A stretch of DNA of 64,000 bases, taken from contig UWYS01000023.1 in the NCBI GenBank assembly GCA_900291925.1, forward strand, positions 62,001-126,000. The letters run 5' to 3'. Below are positions 21,502-31,625 of this stretch, piece by piece. Both the position numbers and the translations under genes were made by a program. How positions within the stretch are numbered: position 1 is the stretch's first letter; each line of letters opens with the position of its first letter. The notes under the pieces are model-generated. The model saw only the letters and a list, made by a program, of their open reading frames with translations, made no database searches and was not told the origin of the DNA. This DNA comes from Thecaphora thlaspeos (lineage: Eukaryota > Basidiomycota > Ustilaginomycetes > Urocystidales > Glomosporiaceae).

Positions 21502-22790
21502 CGCGGAAGCAATCGCCTAACTGTATCCATCAAGAGCCCGGCTACTCTCTCCAACAGCGAAGAACTAAAAAGACGTTTCACTGCCACGATCCATCAAAGA
21601 CCTCATCGACGTGGTCGAGACCTACTCACCTACTTCTCGGACGTAGCGATCCATCCCTTGCTGCGCCTATCGTTGCCGGTCATCGTCCCGGCCATGCTGA
21701 ATGTCGTGAATGCTGGTCTATCCTGTCCTACGCAGTCGATCCACCCCGCTCTTGCTCCTCAGACGGAAGCGGGGTGTGGACCGAAAACAGACCGTACGCC
21801 AGATCAGATCAGATCAGACTAGACTCGCAGGACGCCAAGCTGAGCTCCGAGAAGGGAGTGAGGATAAGGTGTCGTAATTTCGAACCAGCGCGGCCTGGAT
21901 TCCATCCCGGGCCAGGTCTTGCGCTGCTCTAAGGGCTGACGCTGCGTCGTGACGTCAAGGTATATCTCGCAGCCGCACCGTCCGCCTCCGTCCTGACGGC
22001 CTGCCTGGGCCAGAAAAAGAACCGCTACGTAACGACGACGAGAGGTTTGTGGGGGGCTGGCTGGCTTGCTGGCTGGCTGGCTGGCGGCGTGGGCTTAGCG
22101 TGGCGTGATTGGCAGAATTCGGCCAGTTTCTCTCCACCCGCCCTCGCCCTCGCCCTTGGCGCAGAGGGACAGGCGAAAAAGACAGAGGGCGGCTGCCTGG
22201 CCTGGCCTGGCCTGGCTCGCTCGCTCGACCGACCGACCGACCGTTGCCATATTCTCGGTTGTCTTTGCCACACAGACTACCGCTGCCCTCGTCGTCGTCG
22301 TCGTCACCACCTTCGCCACCACCGACACAACCACCATCCCACCCCGTACGCAATTTGCACCCACCTGTATACATCGCATACACGTTGCCGTTTCTACCGG
22401 CTCCTTTCGCCCGTCCACATCGCACCGCTCCTCTCGCATCTCTCGTCTCCCCAGAAACCAGCTCGACCTGTCTCGACTCCGGCTCTCGCCTCCTCCTTTG
22501 AACCTCGCATCAGCAGCTTACGAGCAAAGAGTAGTCCGGTCCTGCTCACTCTCATTCGCCGCACCTCGACATCGCTTTGCCACGCCGCCATCGCCCGCCC
22601 TCGTGGAACAGCCCGTTTGTCTCTTGCGCACTCATATTCCGACTCCGTTGATCTTGATTCTGTATCTCGCCGACTGTTGAGCCTGCGTCTGTGGCGCCGT
22701 CGCCGTTCAGGACTTTTTTTCGCTCTCAGAAAACAGTAGATACGGCAAACGACATAGTGGTGTACAGCCACCGCCCAGCTCCGAACTGCC
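21502..22790. other. Intergenic region upstream of the phosphatase gene
   Basis: 1.3 kb between co-directional genes: the 3' UTR of the salvage enzyme, then the promoter and a long CT-rich leader of the phosphatase gene. It contains simple repeats at 22057-22087 (ggct units) and 22196-22243. Several overlapping frames are open, but they are Ser/Pro/Arg-rich and unlike any family I know. Confidence 0.4.
22196..22243 (+). repeat. Compound microsatellite
   Basis: Three short tandem arrays abut: about four copies of cctgg, three of ctcg and four of accg, in the promoter region of the phosphatase gene. A ggct-type array lies 110 bases upstream. Confidence 0.8.
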
Positions 22791-25700
22791 ATGAAGGCCA
22801 TCATCGCCGTCGAGGCACCATCACAGACCACCTTCCTGCCTCCCGAGCAGCCCCCGCTCGGGAGGCAGCCGTCCCATCTGGCAAAAATGGGGCTCAGAAT
22901 GCCCCCGACGGGAATCAGCATGCCGACCTCCAACGGCTTCCTAGATGGAGGCTCTGCGACCAGACCGGCTGTCGGCGCTCCCGGTCACCCTCCAAATGCT
23001 AGCGCCGGCTCTGGCGCTGGCAGCGGCAACAGCGGTAACAGCGGTAGCAATAAACCAGGCCGGCCTACCGCACTCGGCGGAATGAGCCTTCCGTCCGAGG
23101 CCTTTATGCCATCGCAGGGGTCCAATCCGTGGGCGTCGCTGGCGCCATCAACCGCAGCTGGCTCCAGTGGCGGGCCAGACTACTTCACCAGTCTACACTT
23201 TCCCGACCCCACTGGCAGCGGCCCCGACGGCATACGCATTGCCAGCCCTTTTGCTCTGCCACCGAGCACCCCCGCCGCTGCCCGCGCTTCGGCCAAGTCG
23301 CCTTCTGAGACCGCGCCCTCGGATCCACATCCCTGGGCCGGTCTGTTCGGCGACTCGGAAGGGATGAAGACGGCCCTTCCGGCCAATGCCTCGCATAGGC
23401 TGACATCTGCTGCGTTTGTGATACCGCCGACACCGGCTGCCAACGCAGACTCAGTGCCACAGAGGCGCACGCCATCGTCGGGCATGGAATTGAAGTTGCC
23501 CCAGATACCGAGCTTCAGGTCCGCAATGCCCACCATCAATTCGCTCAAGCTTCCAGAAGCCTTCCGGTCCGGCGGCGCCTCTGCCACATCATCCGCCGCA
23601 TCGGCCACGTCGAGGACCGCCACTAGCAGGTCCAACAGCAGCCGCGAGGACTACAGCCGCTTCAAGGCGCTTGACGTCGAGGCGCTGGTTAAGGCGCTGA
23701 CCCCTCCCGCCTGGGCGAAGGGCGCCGATGGGGCTATCGCCAAAGACGTTCTGGTGCTCGACATCCGACCCTCGACGTCGTACCAGTCGGCGCGGATACA
23801 GGCCAGCATCAACATCTGCGCGCCGAGCACCTTGCTCAAGCGTCCGGGCATCACGGTGGAGCGCATCGAACAGGACATGCTCTCTGGCGCGAGGGAGCGG
23901 AGGCGATTCATGCGGTGGCGCAAAGGCCCCATGAGGCCGGTGGGCGGGAGCGCGGGCCTCTCGACCGCGACGAAGAAGGCGGCCACCATCCACACCACCG
24001 ACGAGTCCGGCATCAACAGAATCATCGTGCTCGACAAGGACACCGTCAACGTCGGTGACGCCGGGAACGCGACGGCTGGAGGCGGTGGCCCTTGCTTGAT
24101 CGGGATGCTCAAGAAGTTCGAGACTGCTGGGTACGCGGGCGAGCTGTGCTGGCTCATGGGAGGCTTCAACCGGCTTATCTCGACGTCTCTCGGCGAATCG
24201 CTGATCGAGTCGGGACCGGCAGCGCAAGGGGAGCAGCATGAGCATGACGTCGGCGACGACAATGGTTCCGCCGTCTTTGCCGACAGGGCGGCGACCTCTT
24301 CGCCCATGCATCTGCTACATCCAGAACCGCAGCAGCCGGCCCGGCCATCGTCGATGGACTCTTCGCGCAAAGGGTCCCTCGTGCGGCCGCGGGGCCTGCC
24401 GATGGAGGCCTTTCAGGCGCAGAGCACCGTCGCGAGCTGGCCGGGCGCGTCGCAAGCCGACCGCTCCGGCCAAGCCGGACAGGCCGGACAGGCCAGCGAG
24501 CGGACGGCCGATCAGGCGCAGAAGGTAAGTGCGCGGATACATCCCATCTGAACTGCCCCGGAATTTGCAGCCTTGCTGACGTTCCTTCTGTTCTGTCTCG
24601 TTGCATCCGCACTGCTTCCCAAACCAAAGAATGCGTGTGCCAACCCCTTCTTCGACAACATCCGGCAAAACCGCGAGTTGGCACACGGCATCACTGAAAA
24701 GATCCCGATGAACTTGCCGCAGATGTCGCGCTCGCAGATCGAGGCGCTCCCTCCCTTCCTTCGCGAGCTCGTCGGAAAGTCGCCCGAGGACCGTGCGACA
24801 GCCCTCGCGCAAGCGTTTTTCGATGTCGAAAAGGCTGAGCAGCAGCGGCTGATGGCGACAATGCAGCGGCACGCGGCAGAGTCGGGGCAGGATCCCAGAT
24901 CTCTGCAGGAAGCTGCGGCGATGGGCGACGAATCCTCCGCCGCAAGTCCGCCTTCGCAAATCCGCGTGGTATCACCCTCGGCCGCCGTCACCGACCTCTC
25001 GCAGAAGGCGGACGAGGAGCACAAGTTCCCCTTCAGCATCTCCGCTGCGCTGGAGCGCGGCACAGACAACCGGTACAACAACATTTGGACGTACGAGCAT
25101 AGCCGTGTCCGGCTGTCGAAGCCGCAAGTCAAGGGCGACCCGGGCTCGGACTACCTCAACGGGTCCTTCGTTGCTCCGGCAAAGCGGTTCGGTAGCGCGA
25201 GGAAGTACATCGCGACGCAGGCTCCGTTGCCTTCAACCTTCGAGGCGTTCTGGACGACCGTCTGGGAGCAAAACAGCCGCGTCATTGTGATGCTCACGCG
25301 TGAGCACGAGAGCGGCCGTCTGCAGAGCCATGCTTACTGGAACGACAGCGCCTTTGGTGAGTCGATCCGCGTCGACAAGTTCGAAGAGGCCGTCCTCGAC
25401 GAGCACGGCAGGACGATGGGCCAAGAGGAGTCACGCAGCATCTTGCAGCCCTCTTCCAACGGCGGCGGCTTGTTTCCCACCATGGCCGCACCCGCCTCGA
25501 GCGAGTCGGAGTCGAAGTCAAAGCCCGCCGCACCGTCTGGCACACCCACCACCATCCGGCGCACCTTCCGGCTACGGAACCTTGCCGAGCCGTCCGTCCC
25601 TCCCCGCCGCATTACGCAGCTGCAGTACATCGCCTGGCCGGACTACCACATCCCAGATACGCCTGACTCAATGTTGGGCCTGATGGATGCGGCCGACGCC

Positions 25701-27100
25701 TTGCAGAACGAGGCTGATCTCGAGCTGCGGCAGACGGCAATTAGCTCGGGCCGATCGGCTTCGCTTGAGAGGGCGCGTGCCGGCCCGATGGTGGTGCACT
25801 GCTCGGCCGGCGTAGGGCGGACTGGCGCTTTCATCGTCATTGACGCGACGTTGGACGTCCTTCGCCGCTACCGCAGGCGTCAGCGCGACGGCGCCAGCAT
25901 CGACGATGGCGAGCGGAGCCTCGCAACGTGGGAGAATGACCCTGCGGGATTGGCTCGCAAAGGCAGCAACGGGGGCGCCGCAAGGGCGATGGACGTCGAC
26001 ATGCCCCTCGCCACGCCGTCGCGGCGGAGATTGACGCGTAGGAGCCTTAAGCGCGAGCTCTCGCCGACCGGCATGGACCTCGACGGCAATCCGGGCGAGC
26101 ACCGTCGCGAGGTCTCTTCGCCCCCGCCCACGCTTCGGACGCGGTCGAACGATGGCGCCACCATCCATCCGGATGGAGGTCTTGAAGTCGGATCGTGGTC
26201 ATCGTCCAACAGCTCGGCGGTCGGTACGCCGTCTCGAGCTTTCGGCTCGTTGCAGATTGCGTCTGCCGCTGCCGCCGCGGGTTCACCGGGCTTCGCCAAT
26301 CCGTTTACGGCCAAGTTTGGCGGCGCCTCGCCTTTCAGCCTCGACGCCGTATCGACGCCCCATGCTGCGGAGGATGCACCGTCGTCATCGATCGACGCGA
26401 CCGGACGGGATCGAGGTCCGTCGCACTTCCTCTTTGGCAACTCGTCATCTGCCTCGTCGTCGTCACCGGCGACCAGTAAGCTGCAGTCCTCGGCCAGCAA
26501 CGAGTACCGCGGAGCGTCAGGGTCCTCGCCGTTGTCCGATGTCTCGGCGCCCACCTTCCCGACCGGACGCTCGTCGGCCCGTTCCTCGTTCTCTTCGGTC
26601 AGCGGCGCCAACGACAAGGCGGGCGTCGAGCTGCAGCGCTCTGCCTCGACGATGAGCCAGGCCTCCAACGAATCCGGCTTCTCGCTCGGCGGCGGATCCT
26701 CGTTCGCCGGCACGTCGGCCGAGAGCTACTCGCGGCCGACGGAGGGCCTCAACCCGTTCGAAGCGGCCATGACGCCCTCGCACCCTTCCTCGACGTCTTC
26801 CTCAAAGGATGGCGACGAGGACGGAAGCGGGAGCAACGAGCCGACGCCGTTCCCTAGCTACCCCACTACCACCGCCGCTCAGGGAGATGCGTCTGCGACC
26901 GCATCTTTGACGGCGGCCTCGCTTGAGAGCGGCGAAGACCTGATCCGCAAGACGGTCGACACGGCGAGAGAGCAGCGCATGAGCCTGATCCAGACGTGTA
27001 GACAGTACGTCTTCGTCTATTCAGCCGTGCTGGCTGCGCTGCTCAAGGACATGGAGGAGCACGAGGCCGCCGCGACCGTCGCCAGCAACAACGAGAGCAG

Positions 27101-27132
<32 letters not shown>

Positions 27133-27137
27133 AATGA
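22791..27137 (+). CDS. Rhodanese plus protein-tyrosine phosphatase (Ptp2/Ptp3/Pyp1-type MAPK phosphatase)
   Basis: Fungal enzymes of this architecture dephosphorylate the tyrosine of MAP kinases such as Hog1 and Fus3. Exons 22791-24524 and 24630-27137 give 1,413 residues. Order: a Ser/Gly/Pro-rich disordered N-terminus (1-285); a rhodanese/CH2-type MAPK-binding domain (about 285-470: VLVLDIRPSTSYQSARIQAS ... GELCWLMGGFNRL) with a basic cluster (RERRRFMRWRKG); and the PTP domain from about 660. The PTP motifs present are DNRYNNIWTYEHSRVRL (pTyr loop), DYLNGSFV, KYIATQAPLPSTFEAFW, the WPD loop (YIAWPDYHIP) and the P-loop HCSAGVGRTGAF, with nucleophile Cys969. The Q-loop segment (QRMSLIQTCRQYVF) comes only around residue 1,360, so about 350 low-complexity residues interrupt the catalytic domain. 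All catalytic residues are present. The tail ends in a poly-Ser run. Confidence 0.92.
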
Positions 27138-27669
27138 TGCAGGCCATCCCCGCCACCTCCTTCGCTCAATCCTTGATATATGTGCTACGGTACTGTATCC
27201 CGCGCTCCCCGCACGCAAAGAGAGAGGACAAGCACTACACTAGACGGACGACATCTCTCCCTCTTTCCCCTTTCCCCTTCCCTCTTCCCTCCCTCTCTGT
27301 TCTCTTCTGGCGTCCCCCACCACCTGTAGCTTTTCGTTCTTATCGTCGTGCCCTAAATGCATTGCCTCTTCCATTCTCATTCGATAGCCCTGCCATGTAT
27401 GTTGTCTCAGTGGGGTTCAGGGACATCGCGATAGGGGGTTATAGGTACATGAAACGGGGCGGGGACGGTGGTAGTACAGCTATCTCGACATACACCTGAT
27501 CCGGGTCCTCTTTGGCTTTGCTCAGCGATGGGATACAGACGGGGACGATGATCTCGGGGAAAAGGCGGGAGGAACCAGACGCTCGGCAGGACATGTTGGG
27601 TCGAGGGTTCAGATAAGAGACTTGAGTGTGACGAGGGAAAAGAGGGTGTCAACAAAGATACATGTCTCT
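27138..27669. other. Convergent 3' region, phosphatase and sororin-like gene
   Basis: 532 bases between convergent genes; presumed 3' UTRs. CT-rich on the plus strand near 27250-27310. No supported gene. Confidence 0.4.
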
Positions 27670-30516
27670 TCAGAGGACCAACTCCAATTCCATCGAATAT
27701 TCGTCGAGCTTCTTGTACCTCTTTATTCGTTTTGTTCGTTCTGACTGCGGTTCGAGAAGGGGGGCATAAAAGGTGTCAGCTCACGAAATGAGACAAGGAA
27801 AAAAAAAAAAAAAAAAAAAAAAACTCAGCAGTAGCAGCGTAGAGGGACTCACATCGCTACTTTTCGTTTCAGAACTACCTACGGCATTGCGCCAACTCGC
27901 GCCTGGTCGTTTCGAGGCGGTGCGAAGTGTAGGTCGGGTTCGTTCGTCAACGAATGATGCTGAAGAGAGAAGAGGAATTTCCTCCCCCTCGTCATTCTCT
28001 GGTGTTGCTGCAGCTCGACGACGTTTCCACATCGATGTCGACGTCGTTCGATCCTTGGTCGTCGTGGAAGCCTTGACGTTCTTGCCGGATCGTACCCCGG
28101 TGGTCGCCGCAGTTTTACGCCCTCTCCGAACAATCGATTTTCCCTTTGGTGGAGCAACTTGGTAATCATCCTTCCCCTCCTCCTCCTCTTCCTGGTCCTC
28201 ACTATTTCTGGTCTTTTTCCCGTTGAGTCCGTTCGCCTTCCTTCTCGGTAACAAAGCAACGAGATCGTCCATCTTCAACGGCTGCTTCCTCTTCGACTTC
28301 CCGGTATTGTCAGGCGACAAAGAAGACGAGGTAGACGACGACGACGACCTTCGAGCTAGACGTTCTAGCATCTCTCTTTCCTTGACCTCTGTCCTCTTGA
28401 GCGGGATGCCAGGGATCACGACGAACGGCTGGGAGCCGCGGCGGTAGCTGCGAGGTTTCGAGGTGGTCGCTACCGCCGATGCTGCTTTTGCTACAGGTCG
28501 ACGGGGCGAGGGAGGTGGAGAGGAAAGGGCCGAGGAGAGGGGCGAAGAGTCGCGTGGTGCGCCTAATGCGATCCTGAAATCGTGAGCGGGCTCGTCTTTG
28601 CGAGTGTTACGCGTGCGAGTCGTGCGTCCGATCTCGTGCTCTAGTGAGTCGTCCACTGCCACCGGCAGCACGGACTTCTCGAGCAGTGCAGCGCGCTTTG
28701 AGGCCGCGCGGCGGACTTCCGGCTCCTCTGCGCCGTCGAAGGCGACCTCCGTCCTCGGGCTGACAGCGGTCGCTGTCGCCGTCTTTGCTCCGTGCCCCTT
28801 TCTGGCAAGACGCTCGTGGTCGCGTGCCTCCCCTTCCGCTGGTGGGCTCGAGCTTCGAAAGACTGTGCGGGCGAGCTCGGTGTCGTCGACTTCTCTGCTC
28901 TCGCCAGCTGCCTGTTGCCTTTCGTTTTCTGCCTCGGCGACAGCCTCGCCGCCTCCACTCGGCAGAGGCTGGTTCCTCCTCTCTATCCTCTGCACCAGGC
29001 GTTCGGCGGTGCGCCTGGCTTTCAGCTTCGCCTGACACTCGAAAAACCCGAAGGGATCGTCGTCCTCCTCTCCATCGTCGTCGCGGGACTCTGCCTCGAC
29101 CGATGGCAGCCCAAGTCGGCTGTCAAGGTCGTCGGCCATGCTTGTTGTCGCCGCCACCAGCAGCGGCGGTGGCGAGGACTTGACCAGCTTTACGATCTCC
29201 GCCTCGTCTTCCTCCTCCTGTTCTCGGCTGCTCATCGAGGTGAGGCGCTGCTGCTGGGCCCACTCCTCCGCCCTGGAGTAGCCCTGTCGCTGCGATCGCG
29301 CGAGCTGGCTTTCCTGGTCCGAAGCCTGCCGTTGAAGCATGAGCTGTCGGGTTGCGGGCGAGATCGAGACGGAGCGGGAAGCGAGGCCGTCGGAGGAGAT
29401 CGGGAAGAGGTCGTCCAGGGTCGCGGCCGCCCTGAGATCGGCAGCTTGGCTCGATGGGAGAGCCGAGCTGTCAGGTTGGAGTGCACGACGCTGCGCCGTC
29501 CGGGCAGCGATCGGAGTGGAGTGCTGCGGCATTGAGCTGGACGGGACGGCGGCCATAGCAGGAAGCATCCTTCGACGGGCGATGACATGACCGCCTAGCT
29601 GAACGGCATCGCCAGAGGGCCCCTTTGGCGGTGGCGGCCGGTTCTCCTTGTCGGAGGACGTGTGGCCGGAGACGGGAGACGAAGGCGCCGAGTCTTTCGG
29701 AAGTCGAGACGCGGTATGCTCGGCTGCCAATGTCATTTGATGCTGTTGGCCATGTGGTGCGCTGGCAGCCGGAAGGAGCAGAACAGCAGGGTCTACATAT
29801 TCAAGGTCGTCGCTGTCGGGTATGGCAGCCCGCGACGAAGCGGCATCGGGTTGCTCTTCTGCGGGCTGCTGCTGCTTCTGCTCAACGGCAAAGTCGCGAG
29901 CCGCGGCATCGACCTGATCTGCGGATGACGAGCGACGTGGAGACCTCGCCGTCCCTCTGCGCTGCTTCAAAGCGGGGATCTGGACGCTAACGTGGGAGGT
30001 CGATGGTGATGAGCGTCGAACGGGCTTCTTCCTGCTTGGAGCGGCGGCGGGCGCGTTGCTGGAGTTCACCGCGTCCGGGCGCACAGCTGCCGCTGCTGCT
30101 ATTGCTGCGGAGCGTGTCCTGCGTGGAACGACTACGTCGAGTGGCGCGACGGGATCTGTAGCAGACTGCTGGCGCTCCGAAGTGGTGGTGCGGCTTCGCT
30201 GCTGAGTTGATGTTGGCCGTCTGGCAGCGGCGAGGCTGCTTGTGATGGGCGCGCCCGGTTGCGAGCCGTTGACAGGAGAGGGAATGAAGACCTGAGGAAC
30301 AACATTGCGTTCGCTGAGCGGCCTGCGTGTCGGTGTAGCGGTCAGGGCTGTCGAGGTGGAGCGAGCTTTGGCGTGAGGCTGCTGGGCGGACAGGGCGTGT
30401 GAGGGCTTGACGAAGGGGGAGGTGTTTTCTGAGAGCGTCTGGCGGTAGGATGAGGAGGAGTCATGGGCTCGACCGCGGGCGGAGGCGGCCAGCCTTCGCG
30501 GCCTCAGAGCGGGCAT
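27670..30516 (-). CDS. Disordered nuclear protein, putative sororin-like cohesin protector
   Basis: Two exons (30516-27853 and 27744-27670) give 912 residues. Seen directly: almost the whole protein is Ser/Thr/Arg/Pro-rich and predicted disordered; a KEN box (K290-N292, in SDKENRPP) typical of APC/C-Cdh1 targets; an FGF motif (F489-F491) in DPFGFFECQAKLKARR; many basic patches; and a 24-residue C-terminus from the last exon ending KRYKKLDEYSMELELVL. Known: animal sororin combines a KEN box, an FGF motif that competes with Wapl for Pds5, and a conserved C-terminal motif beginning with an LDE(W)-type block. The match of all three in the same order is why I suggest sororin-like; it is inference. 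An in-frame ATG at 30669 would add 51 residues that look like translated leader; 30516 (MPALRPRRL) is preferred. The 108-nt intron contains T25, so the last exon is easily lost. Confidence 0.6.
27799..27823 (+). repeat. A25 homopolymer (T25 inside a minus-strand intron)
   Basis: 25 uninterrupted A on the plus strand. On the coding (minus) strand it is a T run inside the 108-nt intron of the putative sororin-like gene, between the donor at 27852 and the acceptor at 27745. There is no adjacent target-site duplication or retroposon body. Confidence 0.9.
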
Positions 30517-31625
30517 GGTCGATGTGGGCGGCGAAGTGACGGCGGTGGGGATGATGGCGGAAGGTGGCGGAAGGTGGCGGTGGTAAGGGAGGGTGGATGC
30601 GAGTGTAGTCGCGACACGCGGGCTTCTTGGCTTCTCTATTCGCCGCGCCGCGCCCCATTGCAAATCCACGCTGTGCCTGCCTCACTCAATTCTGGACTCG
30701 AGCAGCGCCAGCCTTAGCGCCAGTCTGCCCCGCCGCGCAAAAAGTGGAGGTGAGCCCTGCCAGAAAATGAGCCTCTCCCAGCGCGCGACGCGTCCGGCCT
30801 ACCTTTGTGCGGGCGAGCAAGAGGCTAACTGGGGACCAGACGACGCGTAGAGACGGCAACCTGGCCTCTTCCTACGTCCCCTGGAGCTCTTCGTCTTAAG
30901 TTCGAGACCGTCAGGCCCATCGGAACGGGTGGACTATCTTGGACAATCAGTACGGTGGAAGCAACTGAGAATCAGCCCACATCTGTAGCTGCAACACACC
31001 TTGCAGACTTGATAAAGTAGGGGGGGTTTTTTTTTTTTTTGTTTTTGTTTTTTTTCCTTCCCTTTTTTACCCTCTGCGAGCGGCCCACTGCCGTTGATGA
31101 GCCCGAACGTGCCTTATACAGGGACCTTGTGGCTAGAACGATAGCTGATTCGGCATCGAAGACTGCCCACCTCGGCATGGAAAAGTGGACAGGCTTCCTG
31201 CTCCGGCAATTGTCTCGCTCCGAACGACGGGAAGGGCCGTTGGAGCCCCACGAGTTGAAGAAAGCCTTACACCACTACCTTGAGACAGTCTCGTCAACTC
31301 TTAGATGAAGGAGGGCTCACCGGATCAAGCCTCATTTGGTCGGTCGGATGACCGTTGACGAGGTCCTTCATATATGGCTCGCTCTTGCTCATCTTTGCCC
31401 CTCCCTGCCATTTCCTCCCAAGGGAACTCTTGCGTTCGTCGCCCTTCTTCATCTGCGCTCTCTCTCCAGGACAGCCATGTCGGCAGATATCTCTACCACT
31501 GCCAGCTCCATTGTGGCAAAGGAGCGACCCGGCTCAGCCTACGATACAACGCCTTTGACCACCCATGTGGGTATGCCCGACCCATCGCCTACAAGATAAA
31601 GAAACGCGTCCCCACAACTGCGGTC
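30517..31625. other. Divergent intergenic region between sororin-like and DUF6533 genes
   Basis: 1.1 kb. Near 30517 it is the promoter and leader of the minus-strand gene (with a twice-repeated gtggcggaag-type unit about 30560-30580). It contains a T-rich tract at 31027-31060 (T14 with interruptions). A short open frame at 31039-31308 has ordinary composition (WTGFLLRQLSRSERREG) but no start context or homology I recognise. A possible extra 5' exon of the downstream gene starts at 31477 (MSADISTTASS). Confidence 0.4.

Noticed and set aside
21870..21925. tRNA-like B box (ggttcgaa on the minus strand)
   Set aside because: The flanking bases cannot form the T-stem and no A box or acceptor stem fits at tRNA spacing.
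27799..27823. A25 as the tail of a retroposed gene or LINE
   Set aside because: It lies in an intron of the minus-strand gene, with no duplicated target site and no element body next to it.
30517..30669. Longer N-terminus for the putative sororin-like protein
   Set aside because: The extra 51 residues resemble translated leader with short DNA repeats; the ATG at 30516 is more likely. Not excluded.
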